A stretch of DNA of 64,000 nt from Ascarosepion bandense (taxonomy: Eukaryota > Mollusca > Cephalopoda > Sepiida > Sepiidae): positions 405,501 through 469,500 of the forward strand of contig JBBBDQ010001124.1 in the NCBI GenBank assembly GCA_037127315.1. Direction: 5' to 3'. This document shows, in pieces, positions 53,130 to 64,000 of the stretch. Position 1 is the stretch's first letter; every line of letters begins with the position of its first letter. Below the pieces are notes generated by a model, which made no database searches, had not been told where the DNA came from, and saw only the letters and a program-made list of their open reading frames with translations. Position numbers and translations under genes: made by a program.

Positions 53130-53690
53130 TTTTTATATCTTTTCAGGAACGTAGGCGATCATGGATTTCCACTTTTCTCTATCTCTTGTTACTCTTAATA
53201 TGTTTCCTCCTTGGTATATCTTCCAGACTCTTATCTGCCATCTACCTGCTCAAGCCCATCAAGTAGGTCTCATGCTGCTTCCCACTGTTTCTCCTTCCCT
53301 TTGTCTCATGAGCATCAAGTTCTCCAAGCCCTCCTTTCTCATCAGGTGACCCAAAAACCTCAGTTGTCTTTTCCTGATGACAAGTATGAGTTTCCTTTTC
53401 ATTTGCATTGTCTCTAAAACCTTGTTGTTGCTCATATGATCTGTTCATGGTATCCTCAGCATCCTTCTGTAGAACCACATTTATGTTGCTTTGTGTCTCT
53501 CCTTCATCCTTGAGAAGATCATCCAGCATTCACTGCCATAAAGAAGGACAGATATTACATAACGGTCCAGTACTCTTTCCTTTGTTTCCAGCAAAATCTT
53601 CCTGTTTCTCAATACTCTGCTCAGCCTTTCAAATGCGTTTTTGGCCATACCAATCTGTCTTCAGATCTCAGTGTCACACTTTAGTACCAA
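53130..53690 (-). pseudogene. LINE A 3' end, minus strand
   Basis: 3' end at cttttcaggaacgtaggcg (53140 region), then codons for EVFGSPDEKGGLGELDAH-like decayed MRKEGLENL, EQQQGFRDNANEKETHTC-like thumb, and a QRRQIGMAKNAF-like block near 53650. 5'-truncated. Confidence 0.75.
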
Positions 53691-53950
53691 TTTGAAATTT
53701 ATTTGGAGTTTATAATTTGTGTTTCTTATAGTGTATAAATATGATATCTGGTAATAATTCAATAGATTTATATGACACTGATGAGTATTAAGTACACAAA
53801 ACTTTGAATTCAGTTGAAAGATAAGTCATGCAAATGAAACTCATAATTGGCATCCGGAAAGGACTCAAAATTTTTAATTTTCATCCAAAATTTCTCATAT
53901 TGGGCACAAGAAAATATGTTAATCTTTTCAGTTCTTTTACATTTATTTTA

Positions 53951-54448
53951 TCTAAACTTATTTATAAATGGAACTTTGTCTCTGTGTGTGTGTGTCCGTT
54001 ACCTATAGACTCCAAAAGGGCTGAACCAATTTTCTTGAAAATTTATACAGTTGTACTATAAGCGTCTGTAAGTGTTCTTAGCTAGGTTTTGTGTCGAGGT
54101 ACCCCTGATAAATATTGAAAATTGATAATCGAAAAAATCAGGTTATAGAAGGAGTGGTCTGATTTTAATCAAATTTGATACACTCATAGACAAAGACATA
54201 AGAACGATATTCAAAAGTTTCAAGGTTGCAGTTCTTACAATAGTGTAGAAAATTTGATATCGATACCAGGAAATCAAAATTTGACTTACATCCATTCATT
54301 TTTCTTTCAGTCTATGGTTTCGCTTTAACTGGAAACAACTATTGCTTTTTAGTCTTTCGTGCCAACGTAAAAAGAGTCTGAGCTCCAGGACCATGGATTA
54401 GTTTTAAAGCTTTCATTACACCCGAGCAATGCCAGGCTATACTGCTAG
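53951..54448 (+). mobile_element. Non-autonomous Helitron
   Basis: TCTAAACTTATTTATAAATG at the start after A; ends ACTGCTAG before T. Internal deletion removes the TA-repeat block. Hairpin cccgagcaatgccagg present. Confidence 0.87.
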
Positions 54449-54508
54449 TATATATATATATATATATATATTTTAGGTGCGATTGGTAAATTGTCGCAAT
54501 TATTTTAT

Positions 54509-54561
54509 TATTAGTTTTAAAGCTTTCATTACATCTGAGCAATGCCGGGCTATACTGTTAG
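54509..54561 (+). mobile_element. Helitron 3' end fragment
   Basis: Last 53 bp only: agctttcattacatctgagc and ccgggctatactgTTAG before T. The preceding ggtgcgattggtaaattgtc (54475-54500) is the same phrase found in the Tc1-end array at 30340. Confidence 0.65.
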
Positions 54562-54786
54562 TCAGTGATATTTTGACACTTGATTAGAGCCAAGATTTGT
54601 CTAATCTACTTTAGTTTTGTCAAGTACACACCGCACGTTGCAATATTCACTAGATGTGGGTTTTGCAAAGAACAGCAATAATTATAACTCAGTCAGTCTA
54701 TTCAAAGGCAGTACTACAAGTGGCAATACTTCCTTGCTTGGTTTGAAAGGATTATAAAAAAAAAATATAGCCAGTTTCTTCTGGGG

Positions 54787-55382
54787 CAGTGTTTCTCAAC
54801 CTTTTTTAGCCAGGCCCCACCTAATCAACTCTAGAATCCTGATGTCCCCCCTCCCATATGTTGATATATAATTCTTATGTAAAAAGTGAACTCCATTTTA
54901 GGTGATGCTTAAAACACTAATACTTTGATTTAAACTTTTATTTTGAACTTAAAATTTAAAGTTTGTTTAAAGCTCAAACTGGCTTAAAGCCTAAAGGTGG
55001 CTTAAACAAACTTAAAAACAACATGGCATCCATGAAAAACAAAAAATTGTAATTTGTACTTTCATTTCAGAAAAGTATTTTGTTAATGCCATGAACACAG
55101 AATATATGAAGGATTTGGAAACTTTGCAAAATGAAGTACTAAATTATTTTAAAATGAAAATTATTCTCTAGGTGGCAGTGCAACTAATGGTAATTTAAAA
55201 ATCCAAGACAAGTGATGAATGAAATATGTGTAACATTGCTAAATTTTTATTTATTAGAATGTTAGGGCTAATAGATCGCAAGAACAAAGACTTTTATTAG
55301 CAAAACACCTAACCAATCAAATTGCTCCCTAAAAAATCAAATTGCCCCCCTTAGGAGTGTAGTCCCATGTTGGGAAACACCA
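54787..55382. mobile_element. hAT-type MITE with 8-bp target duplication
   Basis: Left end CAGTGTTTCTCAACC, right end TTGGGAAACACCA, imperfect inverted repeats of the hAT consensus. Flanked on both sides by TTCTGGGG (54779-54786 and 55383-55390), the 8-bp duplication typical of hAT. No transposase: 596 bp of non-coding DNA. Confidence 0.9.
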
Positions 55383-55390
55383 TTCTGGGG

Positions 55391-55979
55391 TGTAATAAAG
55401 TTTCCTAATCCGTTTCCTTCAACCAACACAATAGTGGAAGTCAAATAATCTAATACCATGTGTCTCCTATTCATTACCACAGTCTCACTATTATTTAATT
55501 CATAAATTTATGGATATGTGGCACAAGGCCAACGATGGGGAAGGATGATTTTCAGTCTTAATTAAATTTAGCTAGACACAATCACTGATCCAAATATACC
55601 ACAGTATTCCTTATACCAAAACAACACGTTTGTATTTACCATTCTTACCACATCCTGCATAATACCTCAGATTCTCCATGAAGTCCTAAATAGTCTTTGT
55701 ATATATGATTCTTGTTTGGGGGTGGGGTGGGGGGAAGGAAATACAACAACAATTTCAAAACCCCCAATGATTATTTGCAATATGATATAAAGTATTTACA
55801 AGAAGCAAAATAAAATAGTGTTAGTAATAAAAACAAAAAAACACAATTCCTAACTTGTGGCAGAATCGTCAGTTAATTGGATGAAATCTATGTGGGACTT
55901 TTTTAAGATAAAACATTTATTCCTCCAACTGCTCACACAAATATACACTCATTCAAACACAACAACAAATACCTAACTC
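55391..55979. other. No recognised feature
   Basis: AT-rich with a G-run near 55723-55737. No motif. Confidence 0.5.
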
Positions 55980-56870
55980 ACACTCGAAATATGAAAGGTG
56001 TACAACATCCACCAGAGAACTGACATCTCTGGTCACCAAAATAGGGGGTGGGAGAATTAAACTAAAGAAAGTCGGGGAGAAACAAAAAGAGTCCAATGAG
56101 CTTACATCCCCTTAGTAAACTTTGGAAAATAGAAATTATAAACAAAAATGAATCTATACCATTCTAAATCTGTACCAGGGTGCCAATGTTCAGTATAGCA
56201 GAAACACTGTCCTAATGCCGAACTAGCATCAAAATGCCACTCCAAGTTGGTGCCTCTTACTTGGCACAAACATACAAGCCTCACCCACCTTTTGACAAGT
56301 TCTAATGAGGATAACCACTGCCTTTTTGTCCAAATCCTGACTTTAAGCTGATGCTTAAAGAACAAGATCAAGATATCAAAAACAGTTCAATCCACTCAAA
56401 CAAGTCAGGCTGCTTAACATGGTCATTGGGTGCATAAACCCCAATGAGATGAATAGCCATATTTTTTATGGTGACTTCTCGCATGCCTGATCTGCAAAGA
56501 CAGGAGCACATGCCTCATCTAAAGACTTGCTTATTAGCCACAAAACTCCTCTCAAGCATCCATCAAAACATGTTGAATAAATGACAAACCCCTTAGACAG
56601 AATGTCCTCATGATTGCGAGTTGAAAACTAGGTTACCTGCACACAACATACATTCACACCAAGATGCATAAAATTATGGGTGAATCTTGCTCTCAGGCAT
56701 TCATGCTAGCCAAAGAGAGAACCATTACCAGACCAATTAGGATTGCCTTTCTGCATTGAACATGGCCAAGGATAGAACACCCATGGCCTGTCTCATCAAA
56801 CCAGTGCCCATTTCTATCTTGATCGAATCATCAAGAGACACACTGCCAATGTCCCAGGGAAATGTTAACT
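55980..56870 (-). pseudogene. LINE AP-endonuclease remnant (L1/Tx1-like)
   Basis: Minus strand, with stops: a NFMHLGVNVCCVQ block near 56670-56630 (matches ...DVCCVQET, the endonuclease start), NHEDILSKGFVIYSTCFDG, RGVLWLISKSLDEACAPVF, and GFMHPMTM (decayed GVYAPND) near 56440. Then VRLVCLCQVRGTNLEW and decayed residues to 55985. This order follows an apurinic-endonuclease LINE ORF2 N terminus. No catalytic set is intact. Clade assignment is tentative. Confidence 0.6.
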
Positions 56871-56889
56871 TTACTGTTCTGTAAAGGTA

Positions 56890-57670
56890 GAGGTGATCAA
56901 AAAGTGGGAACCTCCTCGAAAAAAACTGAGTGTTTTTGATAAGTCTTCCTTAATTTATGCCAAAGATGGTACTATGGGAAAACTTTCATTAGCTTCTGTT
57001 AGCATTTCCCAGACCTTTTGTGAACCTTTAACCCAATCTAACAACCATTGCTGTCATATATGGTCAGGTGCTCCCACTATTCTTCTCAGTGTTCTCGACA
57101 GGCTCCAAAGGAGAATCAGTAATGTAATAGGTACCAACTTGGCCACTTTCTCACCGATGAGATGTAGCTTCCCTCTGTCTGTTCTATAAATATTTTCATG
57201 GCTTCTGCTTTGATGAACTTCAGTCACTGGTGCCCCTGCCATATGAGTTTACTCATGCAACCAGACTGGCAACTGGGTCCCACCCATTCACAGTTAGATC
57301 AACCAAATGCAGCTGACAATTCTACTCCAGCAGCTTCATTTCTCACACTTCCTGCCTATGGAACTCTCTTCCATATTCTTGCTTTCCTGATGGCTACAAC
57401 CCCCAGGAATTTAAATGCAATGTCAATACCCATCTCTTATCCTTGACTCCAGTTCTTTCTCATCACCCTGTATATCTTTTCCTTTCTTTCTACCTTTGCA
57501 ACTGTCATCTCACCTGTATTCCCATCCTTCTCTTGCTCCCTTTTCTGAGACCCTCTGTAACTGGTTCATCTTTCTCTTTACTCTCCTCCTATCTAATCTT
57601 TTTCACTTATGTAGCACCCTGCGCATCAGTGGTGTTACTGCCTTGCTTGGGGTGAAATGATTAGAAAAAA
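56890..57670 (+). pseudogene. LINE B C-terminal region and 3' UTR
   Basis: Codons for HCCHIWSGAPTILLSVLDRL, QRRISNVIGTNLA, SLCLFYKYFHGFCFDELQ-like and SPFTVRSTKCS-like blocks, then LPAYGTLFHI, ending tagcaccctgcgcatcagtg, cttgcttggggtgaaatgatt and A-run at 57663. The 3' UTR has the usual acaccccctgtaactgg-like block (agaccctctgtaactgg). Confidence 0.8.
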
Positions 57671-57799
57671 AAAGGAATAGTCTTTTCATTTTGGGAAAGT
57701 TTCTTGGGTCTTTGATATTTTTTCTATTCAGTTAGTTGAAACTAAGTAAAACCTTAAACTCTTTTTTTTCGTGCTAAGGTCATAGCTCTTTTTCACTTG

Positions 57800-58160
57800 A
57801 TCTACAGTCAATTTGCACCTGTCCTCCAGTCCCTTTGCACCTGTCCTCCAGTCACTTTGTACCTATCCTCCAGTTGCTTTGCATGTATCCTCCAGTCACT
57901 TTGCACCTGTCCTTCAGTCACTTTGCATGTATCCTCCAGTCACTTTGCACCTATCCTCCAGTCACTTTGTACCTATCCTCCAGTCGCTTTGCACATATCC
58001 TCCAGTCACTTTGCACCTGTCCTCCAGTCACTTTGCACCTGTCCTCCAGTTGCTTTGCACCTATTTTCCAGTCACTTTGCACATGTCCTCCAGTCACTTT
58101 GCACATGTCCTCCAGTCGCTTTGCACCTATCCTCCAGTCACTTTGTACCTGTCCTCCCTT
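57800..58160 (+). repeat. 22-bp minisatellite, about 16 units
   Basis: Unit ctttgcacctgtcctccagtca repeats with substitutions (tgtacctatcc, catgtatcc). 22 is not a multiple of 3, so each of the three plus frames reads through all units and all are open, giving 22-residue periodic products with LSSSHF- and LQSLCT-like words. No expression evidence. Confidence 0.95.
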
Positions 58161-59153
58161 TTGCTAAAAATCAGTTTTATTCTTATTTTCTTTTCCAGTA
58201 TTTCTGGTTCTGTTGATTATTTTTTTAAAATTTATGGGCGTATGAGAAGGGGATAGGTTGGTGGTGGAGACAGGGGTACTTTTGAAAGGGGACTTAATTT
58301 TCTAACATTTTATTAAGGGTGTTCATCTTGGTAGGCACCAGTGAATTAGTTCATGGGGAGGGGCCATAATCTTTTTGGATGATGGACTAGATATGGCAGA
58401 GGATAAGGAGCACGGCATCCTATTGGCTTACATTTTTTTGCCCATCTCCATTCTAAATCCTCTTTTAACTTCTTCAGTTAAATAATTTTCTTCCAGCTGG
58501 GTTCATTCTACTTTTGAGTTTATGTTGGTTAATGAATATATTTTTTTGAAGTGTTAAGTCTATTAGTAAAGACAATATTTAACAGGAAAAAGTGATATTT
58601 GGATAAGTTGACTTATCTATGGTTTTCATTTCTGGAGCTTCCATGTGCTTTCCTTGCAAGAGACCAACTGAAAAGAGAGGAAGTCTTTAAATTTGCTGCT
58701 GGTAGAACGGTTTCCTTTTTTCTATGGAATCATGGGAATTAGATTTTTTTGTGTGTGTGTGAGCACAAGATCACAACAGTATCATTTGTGAGATGGTCTG
58801 TCTAGAAAATGACGAGGAGAGTTCTGTAGCATTACATTTCTAATGCTTGGATTCTTCACTGTAATTCTGCAGTTAATATCGAAGATTTGCAGGTGTACAG
58901 AAAAATTGAGAAAGGTCAATACCATTAACAATCTGATTATTGATTTCAGACGAATGTTCTTGCCTTTTCAGCTGGTTCTTAGTTTTGTGACAGATACCAT
59001 TGTTTGTGCACTCTTGAAAGTATTTCTATATTGGCACCATTTTCATTGATAATCAAGCTAAGATATTTGAATTGACTCACTACTTTAAGTTTCTGATAAC
59101 TAAATTATACATTGGTCAAAAGCCATTTCTCATTGTTTTTCCATATCTATAAG
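58161..59153. other. No recognised feature
   Basis: 58370-58700 is mixed-complexity DNA without motifs. One (TG)n run near 58750. Possibly unique sequence. Confidence 0.5.
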
Positions 59154-59650
59154 GCTTACAGCCTATCATGTTGAATACATCGGTTCTCGCTCGATCACCG
59201 AAGTTAAGCATCATTGAGCCTGGTCAGTACTTAGATGGGTGACCGCTTGGGAATACCAGGTGCTGTGCGTTTAGTGACGGATGTGCGTTGTGGTGCAGTG
59301 GATATCGGCTCGGAAAGAGAAATCGGTGAGCCGAGTTTGAATTCCCTGCATTCACTTAAGCACTGGTACCCTTGGGAAAGGTATTAATCCATCACTTCCC
59401 TCCAGTTATGGGTTAAATAACAAGGATAGGACTTGGGACTCTGCCCTTAAAAAAAAAATCCTAATGAATCTTGATACTCAAAAAGAAAAATGCATTACTA
59501 GGCACAAAACTTATATAAAAACAACAATAAATTGTTGAAAGAAAAAGGTATTACCAGCAATAAATAAATAATAATCATTTAGTTGGCAATAAATGACTCA
59601 CCAAGGTTGATATGCCATAAAAACAAAACAACCAACCAACCAACCATATC
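59154..59650 (+). mobile_element. Composite 5S/tRNA SINE, best preserved copy
   Basis: 5S head 59154-59269 (gcttacagcctatcatg, ctcgatcaccgaagttaagc, gatgggtgaccgcttggg) followed by tRNA-like head (gtgcgttgtggtgcagtgg, cgagtttgaattcc), a body sharing the tRNA-SINE sequence up to gggttaaataac, then a distinct 3' part (aaggataggacttggga...) and tail ggttgatatgccataaaaac with (aacc)n. The 5S internal control region looks functional in sequence. Confidence 0.9.
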
Positions 59651-60111
59651 TATAAGCTTGGAAAATTTTATTTTAACAGTATTGTTGTATACCTACCTAT
59701 ATATAGGGATGGTATGTTCCTATCTTCTTAAATACATGGACACTATTGGAGTAGAGAGTAGAGTGATTATACTGACTAGCAGTTCACTAGCAGTGGATCA
59801 GTGTGTGAGTTGTGTACTTGTTGATATACTATTATTCCCGATCTCTGCTTTGGTGATTACCCCCACAATAATCTTTGAGGGTTACAACAAGTATCATGGG
59901 ATTGAATTACTATATTAAATCTTCATTAAATTGTGTTAATCTGTTGCAAGATATATTTTAAGTCTTATATTTTAACTGAAATAATGAGAGTGGTGCTCAC
60001 CTACAGCAAGCAATAAAAAAAAGTACTTATCCGCACAATGCTGAAACTTAGAATAAATATATAAGAAAATAAATAAAATAGTTTCTCCTCATGGCTAATA
60101 GAATAAAATAT
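59651..60111. other. No recognised feature
   Basis: An open frame around 59583-59918 overlaps the SINE tail and has no domain. Confidence 0.4.
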
Positions 60112-60345
60112 CATCAGTCAGTTAATTGCCATACGTGATACATGCTTGGGTGATCATGTCTCGAAAGAGACATGACTGACTAGGCAGGAGATTTTTCAGC
60201 TGTAGATTGTCATTTCTTTCTGCATTTGACTGGTTATCAACCGAAGCTATAGAACCCAATCTGTCCTGCTATTCAACCCATATCTGAAGGGAGAAGAAAT
60301 GGATTCATACTTTTCCTCAGGGTATTTGTGGATAAGTGAATGATA
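60112..60345 (-). mobile_element. tRNA-derived SINE, 5'-truncated
   Basis: Minus strand: tail at cagtcagttaattgcc, body, and the gggtatttgtggataagtg block at 60345; the tRNA-like head is missing. Confidence 0.75.
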
Positions 60346-60370
60346 CCTAAATACTCTTGGCAAGGGTATG

Positions 60371-60565
60371 AATCAATAAGATTTTTTTTTAATCATATCA
60401 CCCCGAGCAAGGCGGTAACGCCACTGATGTGCAGGGGGCTATGTAAGAGTGAAAAGATTGGAAAAGAGAAAGCCAGAAACCACATCCTAAACAAGGGAAC
60501 AAGGGATGAGCCTCTTCACCTGTTCAATAGACATGGGTAGAGTGTGAACCGGGCAATAATTTACC
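60371..60565 (-). mobile_element. 159-bp module, single unit with LINE B tail
   Basis: Plus-strand poly-T, then aatcatatcaccccgagc and gtgcagggggctatg (LINE B tail), then one module unit on the minus strand. It shows that the module can move as a monomer. Confidence 0.8.
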
Positions 60566-60699
60566 TTGAAAATATTTAAAAGCATTTTTTTTTTTGATAA
60601 GAAATTGTCTCTTAGCTTAAAATTCTATTTTTTGAAAATGTATTGAATTATTCACACTGAAATTATCAAGTTAGTGTTTTTTTTATCAGACTAGATTTA

Positions 60700-61012
60700 A
60701 GGATGTGCATTGTGGTGCAGTGGATATCAGCTCAGAGTGTGAAACTGGAGCAACTGAGTTCAAATTCCAGTAAAATTTGTTGCATTCACTTACATGCAAA
60801 TACTTTTGGGAAAAGTACTTATTTATCTCTTCTCCCTTCCAGCTATGGGTTAAATAGCAGGACAGATTGGGTTCTGTAGCCTTGATTAGCAACCAGTCTA
60901 CCGCAGAAAGTAATGGCAACTTACTGTGGGAAAATGTTCTGCCTAGACAATTATGCCGTTTTTGAGACATGATTGCCCCAGTATGTATCATATATACCAC
61001 TTGACTGACTGA
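60700..61012 (+). mobile_element. tRNA-derived SINE, near full length
   Basis: Head ggatgtgcattgtggtgcag with degenerate B box gagttcaaattcc, body ttccagctatgggttaaata, and end cacttgactgactgag. Head, body and end are all present. Confidence 0.8.
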
Positions 61013-61683
61013 GATTTAAAGAGTGGCCAATTTCACAGTTAACAAATATTTGTGAAAAATTTCAAGTTCAAAGGTTAATAATAATTATAAGTTGTTTCAT
61101 TAATTAATATGATTTATCTGTGACTAAGAAAGGTACAGTCTTGAGAAAAAGATAAGATATTTGTGAATAGATTTTTATTTTAAAGTCGTTTCTTAGAAAA
61201 CAAAACACATTGTTATATATGTAAATAGTTTTTGTTTTTAAATGTCAACAACATGCATGGTATTTAAGGTTGTAAGCTTTATTTTAGATTGTGAAAATAA
61301 ACCTTATTTGTTATATATGCAAACTGATAGTGAAAATAAAACCTATTAGCAAGAAAAGGAATTTTTTTTATGACAAAAACTTTTCTTGGAAACAACACAG
61401 TAATTTATGCAACAAATTTGAAGTTTTCTTTTGATGAATTTTGAATACTTTTGATGACGTTTTCAGTATTTTTATTAGAATTTTATTTTGTAGAAATTTT
61501 ATTCTACTTGCTTTTGCCTGAAGCAGAAACTGATTATTATTATGCCTAGATTTCATCAGATTTTCTCAATGGAAGTACGTGTAACTTCTAAACTACATAG
61601 AATCAAAATAAAGTACATGAGAAATTATATATTTGGGGGAAAAACTAAAGGTAGACCAAAGTTAATGTCGATATCTTCCTAAA
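61013..61683. other. No recognised feature
   Basis: AT-rich. Includes a ttaaggttgtaagctttatt stretch and A/T runs only. Confidence 0.5.
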
Positions 61684-62035
61684 TCTAAATCTAAATCTAA
61701 TCTAAACTTATTTATAAATGGAACTTTATCTCTGTGTGTATCCGTTACATATAGACTCTGAAACGGCTGAACCGGTTTTCTTGAAAATTTACACAGTTGT
61801 ACTATAAGCGTCTGCGAGTGTTCTTAGCTAGGTTTTGTGTCGACATACCCCCGATAAATATCGATAATCGAAAAAATTGGGTTATAGAAGGAGTGGTCCG
61901 ATTTTTATCAAATTTGAGACACTCATAGACAAAGACATAAGAAACAATATTCAGAAGTTTCAAGGTTGCAGTTCTTACAATAGTGAAGAAAATTAATAAT
62001 ATATATATATAAAAGGCAAGATGTTTGTGTGTGTG
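61684..62035 (+). mobile_element. Helitron, 3'-truncated, with (AATCTA)n start
   Basis: Starts in a small repeat, aatctaaatctaaatctaat, then TCTAAACTTATTTATAAATG. Matches other copies to the TA/TG block at about 62030, where a Penelope-like sequence takes over. Confidence 0.8.
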
Positions 62036-62063
62036 TGTTAATTAATATAAAGTTGTTTTTTTA

Positions 62064-62400
62064 TCTATATTCTAAGGTGAACATTTTGCAATGTCTACAT
62101 ATGGCATTTATTTCGTTACGCTTATTTAATAAATTTTTATTCTTAAGTGATTTAATAATATATAATTTTTCATATAGACACAACAAGCATGGGTCATTTA
62201 TAGACTTACATGTTTTAGCTTCTTTTAGAAATTTTCCACTTTAATGTGGGTGTTTTTTTGTTTCCTTTAGATATCAATGATATTTTGATAGGGATGTTCT
62301 ATTTCTGAACTTATTATTGTTCAATGAAGATGTGTGTTGATAAATCTGTTTTTTTAGAGGGTTCTTAGTACTACCTAGATAAATCTTTTCATTTTACTTA
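62064..62400 (-). pseudogene. Penelope-like GIY-YIG remnant, copy 2
   Basis: Minus strand, with frameshifts: IYLGSTKN-like, NNNKFRNRTSLSKY-like (tolerating frame change), WKISKEAKTCKSI-like, PCLLCLYEKLYIIK. The block order matches the C-terminal end of the element at 41950-43645 (SLSKYF, WKILKQARTPKSI, EPCFLCLQEK). Confidence 0.65.
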
Positions 62401-62514
62401 GCAGCTATCTATTAACCATTATATAAGTTATATATAAATCTGTATATATATAGATTTATATATATAACTCATCCCTATAAAGTGATATATAACATAGAAA
62501 TTTAAACTAATAGT

Positions 62515-62620
62515 TAATACTCCTCCCAGCAAGTACTTCTTCCATGTTTGTTGAACAGAAGTAGGGATCTAGCCCTTGTTTCTTGTTTAGGGTGTGGTTT
62601 ACTGATTCCCTTTTTCCATG
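62515..62620 (+). repeat. Diverged copy of the 159-bp module
   Basis: tcctcccagcaagtacttctt, gtttgttgaacag, gcccttgtttcttgtttagg correspond to the module. No LINE B tail seen. Confidence 0.45.
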
Positions 62621-62935
62621 GTCTTAATGATTTAACTGTTTTAAATTTTGGATGATCTGTGATCAGTGGCTTTTCATTCCACTAGTTTTTATTAGAAGGG
62701 TACTGGATTGGCAGTTTTCTTGTTGCTGTATCTAAACTGGTAGTAAATACACCAGCCTCTGGTTGTTCCCAGAGAGGCTGCTCTAGTCAACAGTTGCATG
62801 CATCTTTGGTGGGTCACCCTGAGGGGCCATATTACACTTTAGCCTTAGTCACCTTCTATTTGTTTCATATCGCCATAGATGACAGTGATAATTATTTTAG
62901 CTCTTTTCTCCTTAAAACATAATCTTATTATAGTC
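62621..62935. other. No recognised feature
   Basis: 62640-62870 is of balanced composition (ggttgttcccagagaggctg, ctgaggggccatattac) but has no motif. Confidence 0.4.
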
Positions 62936-63238
62936 AGTCAGTTATGTACCATACGGGATACACACTTGGATGATCATGTCTCTTTCTTGACATGACTGAC
63001 TGAGCAGAATATTATTCTACAATAGGTTGCCATTACTTTCTGCTGTAGACTGGTTACCAGTCAAGGCTATAGAACCCAATTTCTCCTGTTATTTAGCCCA
63101 TAACTGGAAGGAAGAGAGTGATTAATACCTTCTCCAAGGGTATTTGTGCATAAGTGAAGGCAAGGAATTCAACTGGAATTTGAACTCGGCTCCCCAATTT
63201 CTCGTTCCGCGCCGATATCCACTGCACCACAACGCACA
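62936..63238 (-). mobile_element. tRNA-derived SINE, full length
   Basis: Minus strand: head gtgcgttgtggtgcagtgg, B box gagttcaaattcc, body ccttccagttatgggctaa, end cagtcagtta. Head intact. Confidence 0.85.
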
Positions 63239-63459
63239 TTGACAATCTTATTATAACAGTTACAATGAAAAGAAATATGAGCAAACCAATAAACAAAAAA
63301 AATCATCTACCCAACTCTACTTTTTTCTCTCCAATATTCATGGTATTTATATCAATTTCTGTAGTGTAGAATCTTTTCTCTTGAAATATTCTTGAGATAT
63401 CTTAGCACTTTGCAAAAATCTAATTTAAATTCTTCTAACAATACCAACGAAATCTTTGC

Positions 63460-63695
63460 TCCAGGTTATCTTTGTCTTCGTTAAAAAGGTTCTAGGATAC
63501 ACATGCATAGCCTTAGTGATTCAGGAAACTCTTCCAATAGCAGATGCTCCTTACATCTTATCCAGTCTATTGTTTTTTGCTGTTGACATGAAGTGGAAAG
63601 ATTCTATTAAATCATTTGGTAAGGGTGCTGCTATGAAGGTTGGTTTACTGAGTTGTGCTAGACTATCTTTCTTGCCAGAATCTATTGTATAAGTC
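63460..63695 (+). pseudogene. LINE B thumb-region fragment
   Basis: One frame encodes FAVDMKWKDSIKSFGKGAAM followed by KVGLLS and LPESIV, which matches ADLKWNDYVESIAKSAAIKV at 37980-37155. Short, without the rest of RT. Confidence 0.65.
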
Positions 63696-63836
63696 TACTG
63701 TAGTTATAGCAACAAATAAATCACTAAATAAACTCTAACCTTTAGTAACAGATAATGTACAAGTATGAAACCAAAATAATTAAAGAAAAATTCAGTAATA
63801 AAATTACATTAAAATATTGATAAGAAAAATAATCTA

Positions 63837-63862
63837 TCTAAACTTATTTATAAATGGAACTT

Positions 63863-63899
<37 letters not shown>

Positions 63900-64000
63900 A
63901 TTACCTATAGACTCCAAAACGGCTTGAACCGATTTTCTTGAAAATTTACACAGTTGTACTATAAACGTATGCGAGTGTTCTTAGATAGGTTTTGTGTTGA
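63837..64000 (+). mobile_element. Helitron, 5' part, runs off the window
   Basis: TCTAAACTTATTTATAAATG start after A, then the (TG)n tract and gattttcttgaaaatttaca block as in other copies. The 3' end is beyond the window. Confidence 0.8.

Noticed and set aside
57797..58256. Real repetitive protein gene over the 22-bp array
   Set aside because: Three overlapping frames are equally open; no start context, splice site or other domain favours one.
59154..59269. Functional 5S rRNA gene
   Set aside because: It is joined to a tRNA-like head and SINE body, as are all other 5S-like stretches here, so it is the SINE promoter head. Substitutions at the 3' end break the terminal stem.
1..64000. Prokaryotic or viral origin
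   Set aside because: SINEs, LINEs, Helitrons, Penelope-like elements, microsatellites and low gene density exclude it.

Overview
This window looks like non-genic nuclear DNA from an animal genome. It is AT-rich, full of microsatellites, and almost entirely built from transposable-element copies in different stages of decay. I found no convincing host protein-coding gene, no CRISPR array and no operon-like layout. Composite 5S-rRNA/tRNA-derived SINEs, tRNA-derived SINEs with a long conserved body, RTE-like LINEs, Penelope-like elements and Helitrons together suggest a lophotrochozoan, most likely a mollusc and plausibly a coleoid cephalopod. That taxonomic call is inference from repeat style, not from a marker gene.

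Layout. 0-5.5 kb: repeat copies, three tRNA-SINE copies (two joined as a compound), an RTE-like LINE 3' end (LINE A), and a decayed Ty3/gypsy fragment interrupted by a solo LTR. 5.6-9.2 kb: a Helitron, and an 11-copy 97-bp satellite that runs into a LINE A 3' end. 9.5-12 kb: the longest LINE A copy (endonuclease plus reverse transcriptase, broken). 13-16 kb: repeat E, LINE A and a 5S-SINE. 16.5-23.5 kb: the best preserved element, a minus-strand Ty3/gypsy retrotransposon with intact gag and a 1021-codon pol joined by a textbook -1 frameshift signal, inserted into a 5S-SINE. 23.5-26.4 kb: LINE fragments with a local duplication. 27.9-30.5 kb: a fold-back repeat, a Tc1-like deletion derivative carrying a LINE insertion, and a tandem array of Tc1 ends interrupted by a Helitron. 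31-41 kb: SINEs, LINE A and LINE B, a second solo LTR, a LINE C-terminal fragment and a Helitron. 42-44.3 kb: a Penelope-like element with a 5' inversion. 45-49.5 kb: a Helitron, LINE A, and LINE B whose tail is amplified in tandem. 50-64 kb: SINEs, a hAT-type MITE with an 8-bp target duplication, an endonuclease LINE remnant, a 22-bp minisatellite, further Helitrons and a second Penelope-like remnant.

How the parts relate. LINE A and LINE B probably supplied the machinery for many truncated insertions. The SINEs carry Pol III promoters (5S internal control region, tRNA A and B boxes) and must have borrowed a LINE reverse transcriptase; one SINE-like module ends in the LINE B 3' tail. Only the gypsy element at 16982-23410 has long intact reading frames, so it is the youngest autonomous candidate, although its 5' terminus is anomalous. 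Names LINE A, LINE B and repeats D, E and F are local labels used only in this annotation.
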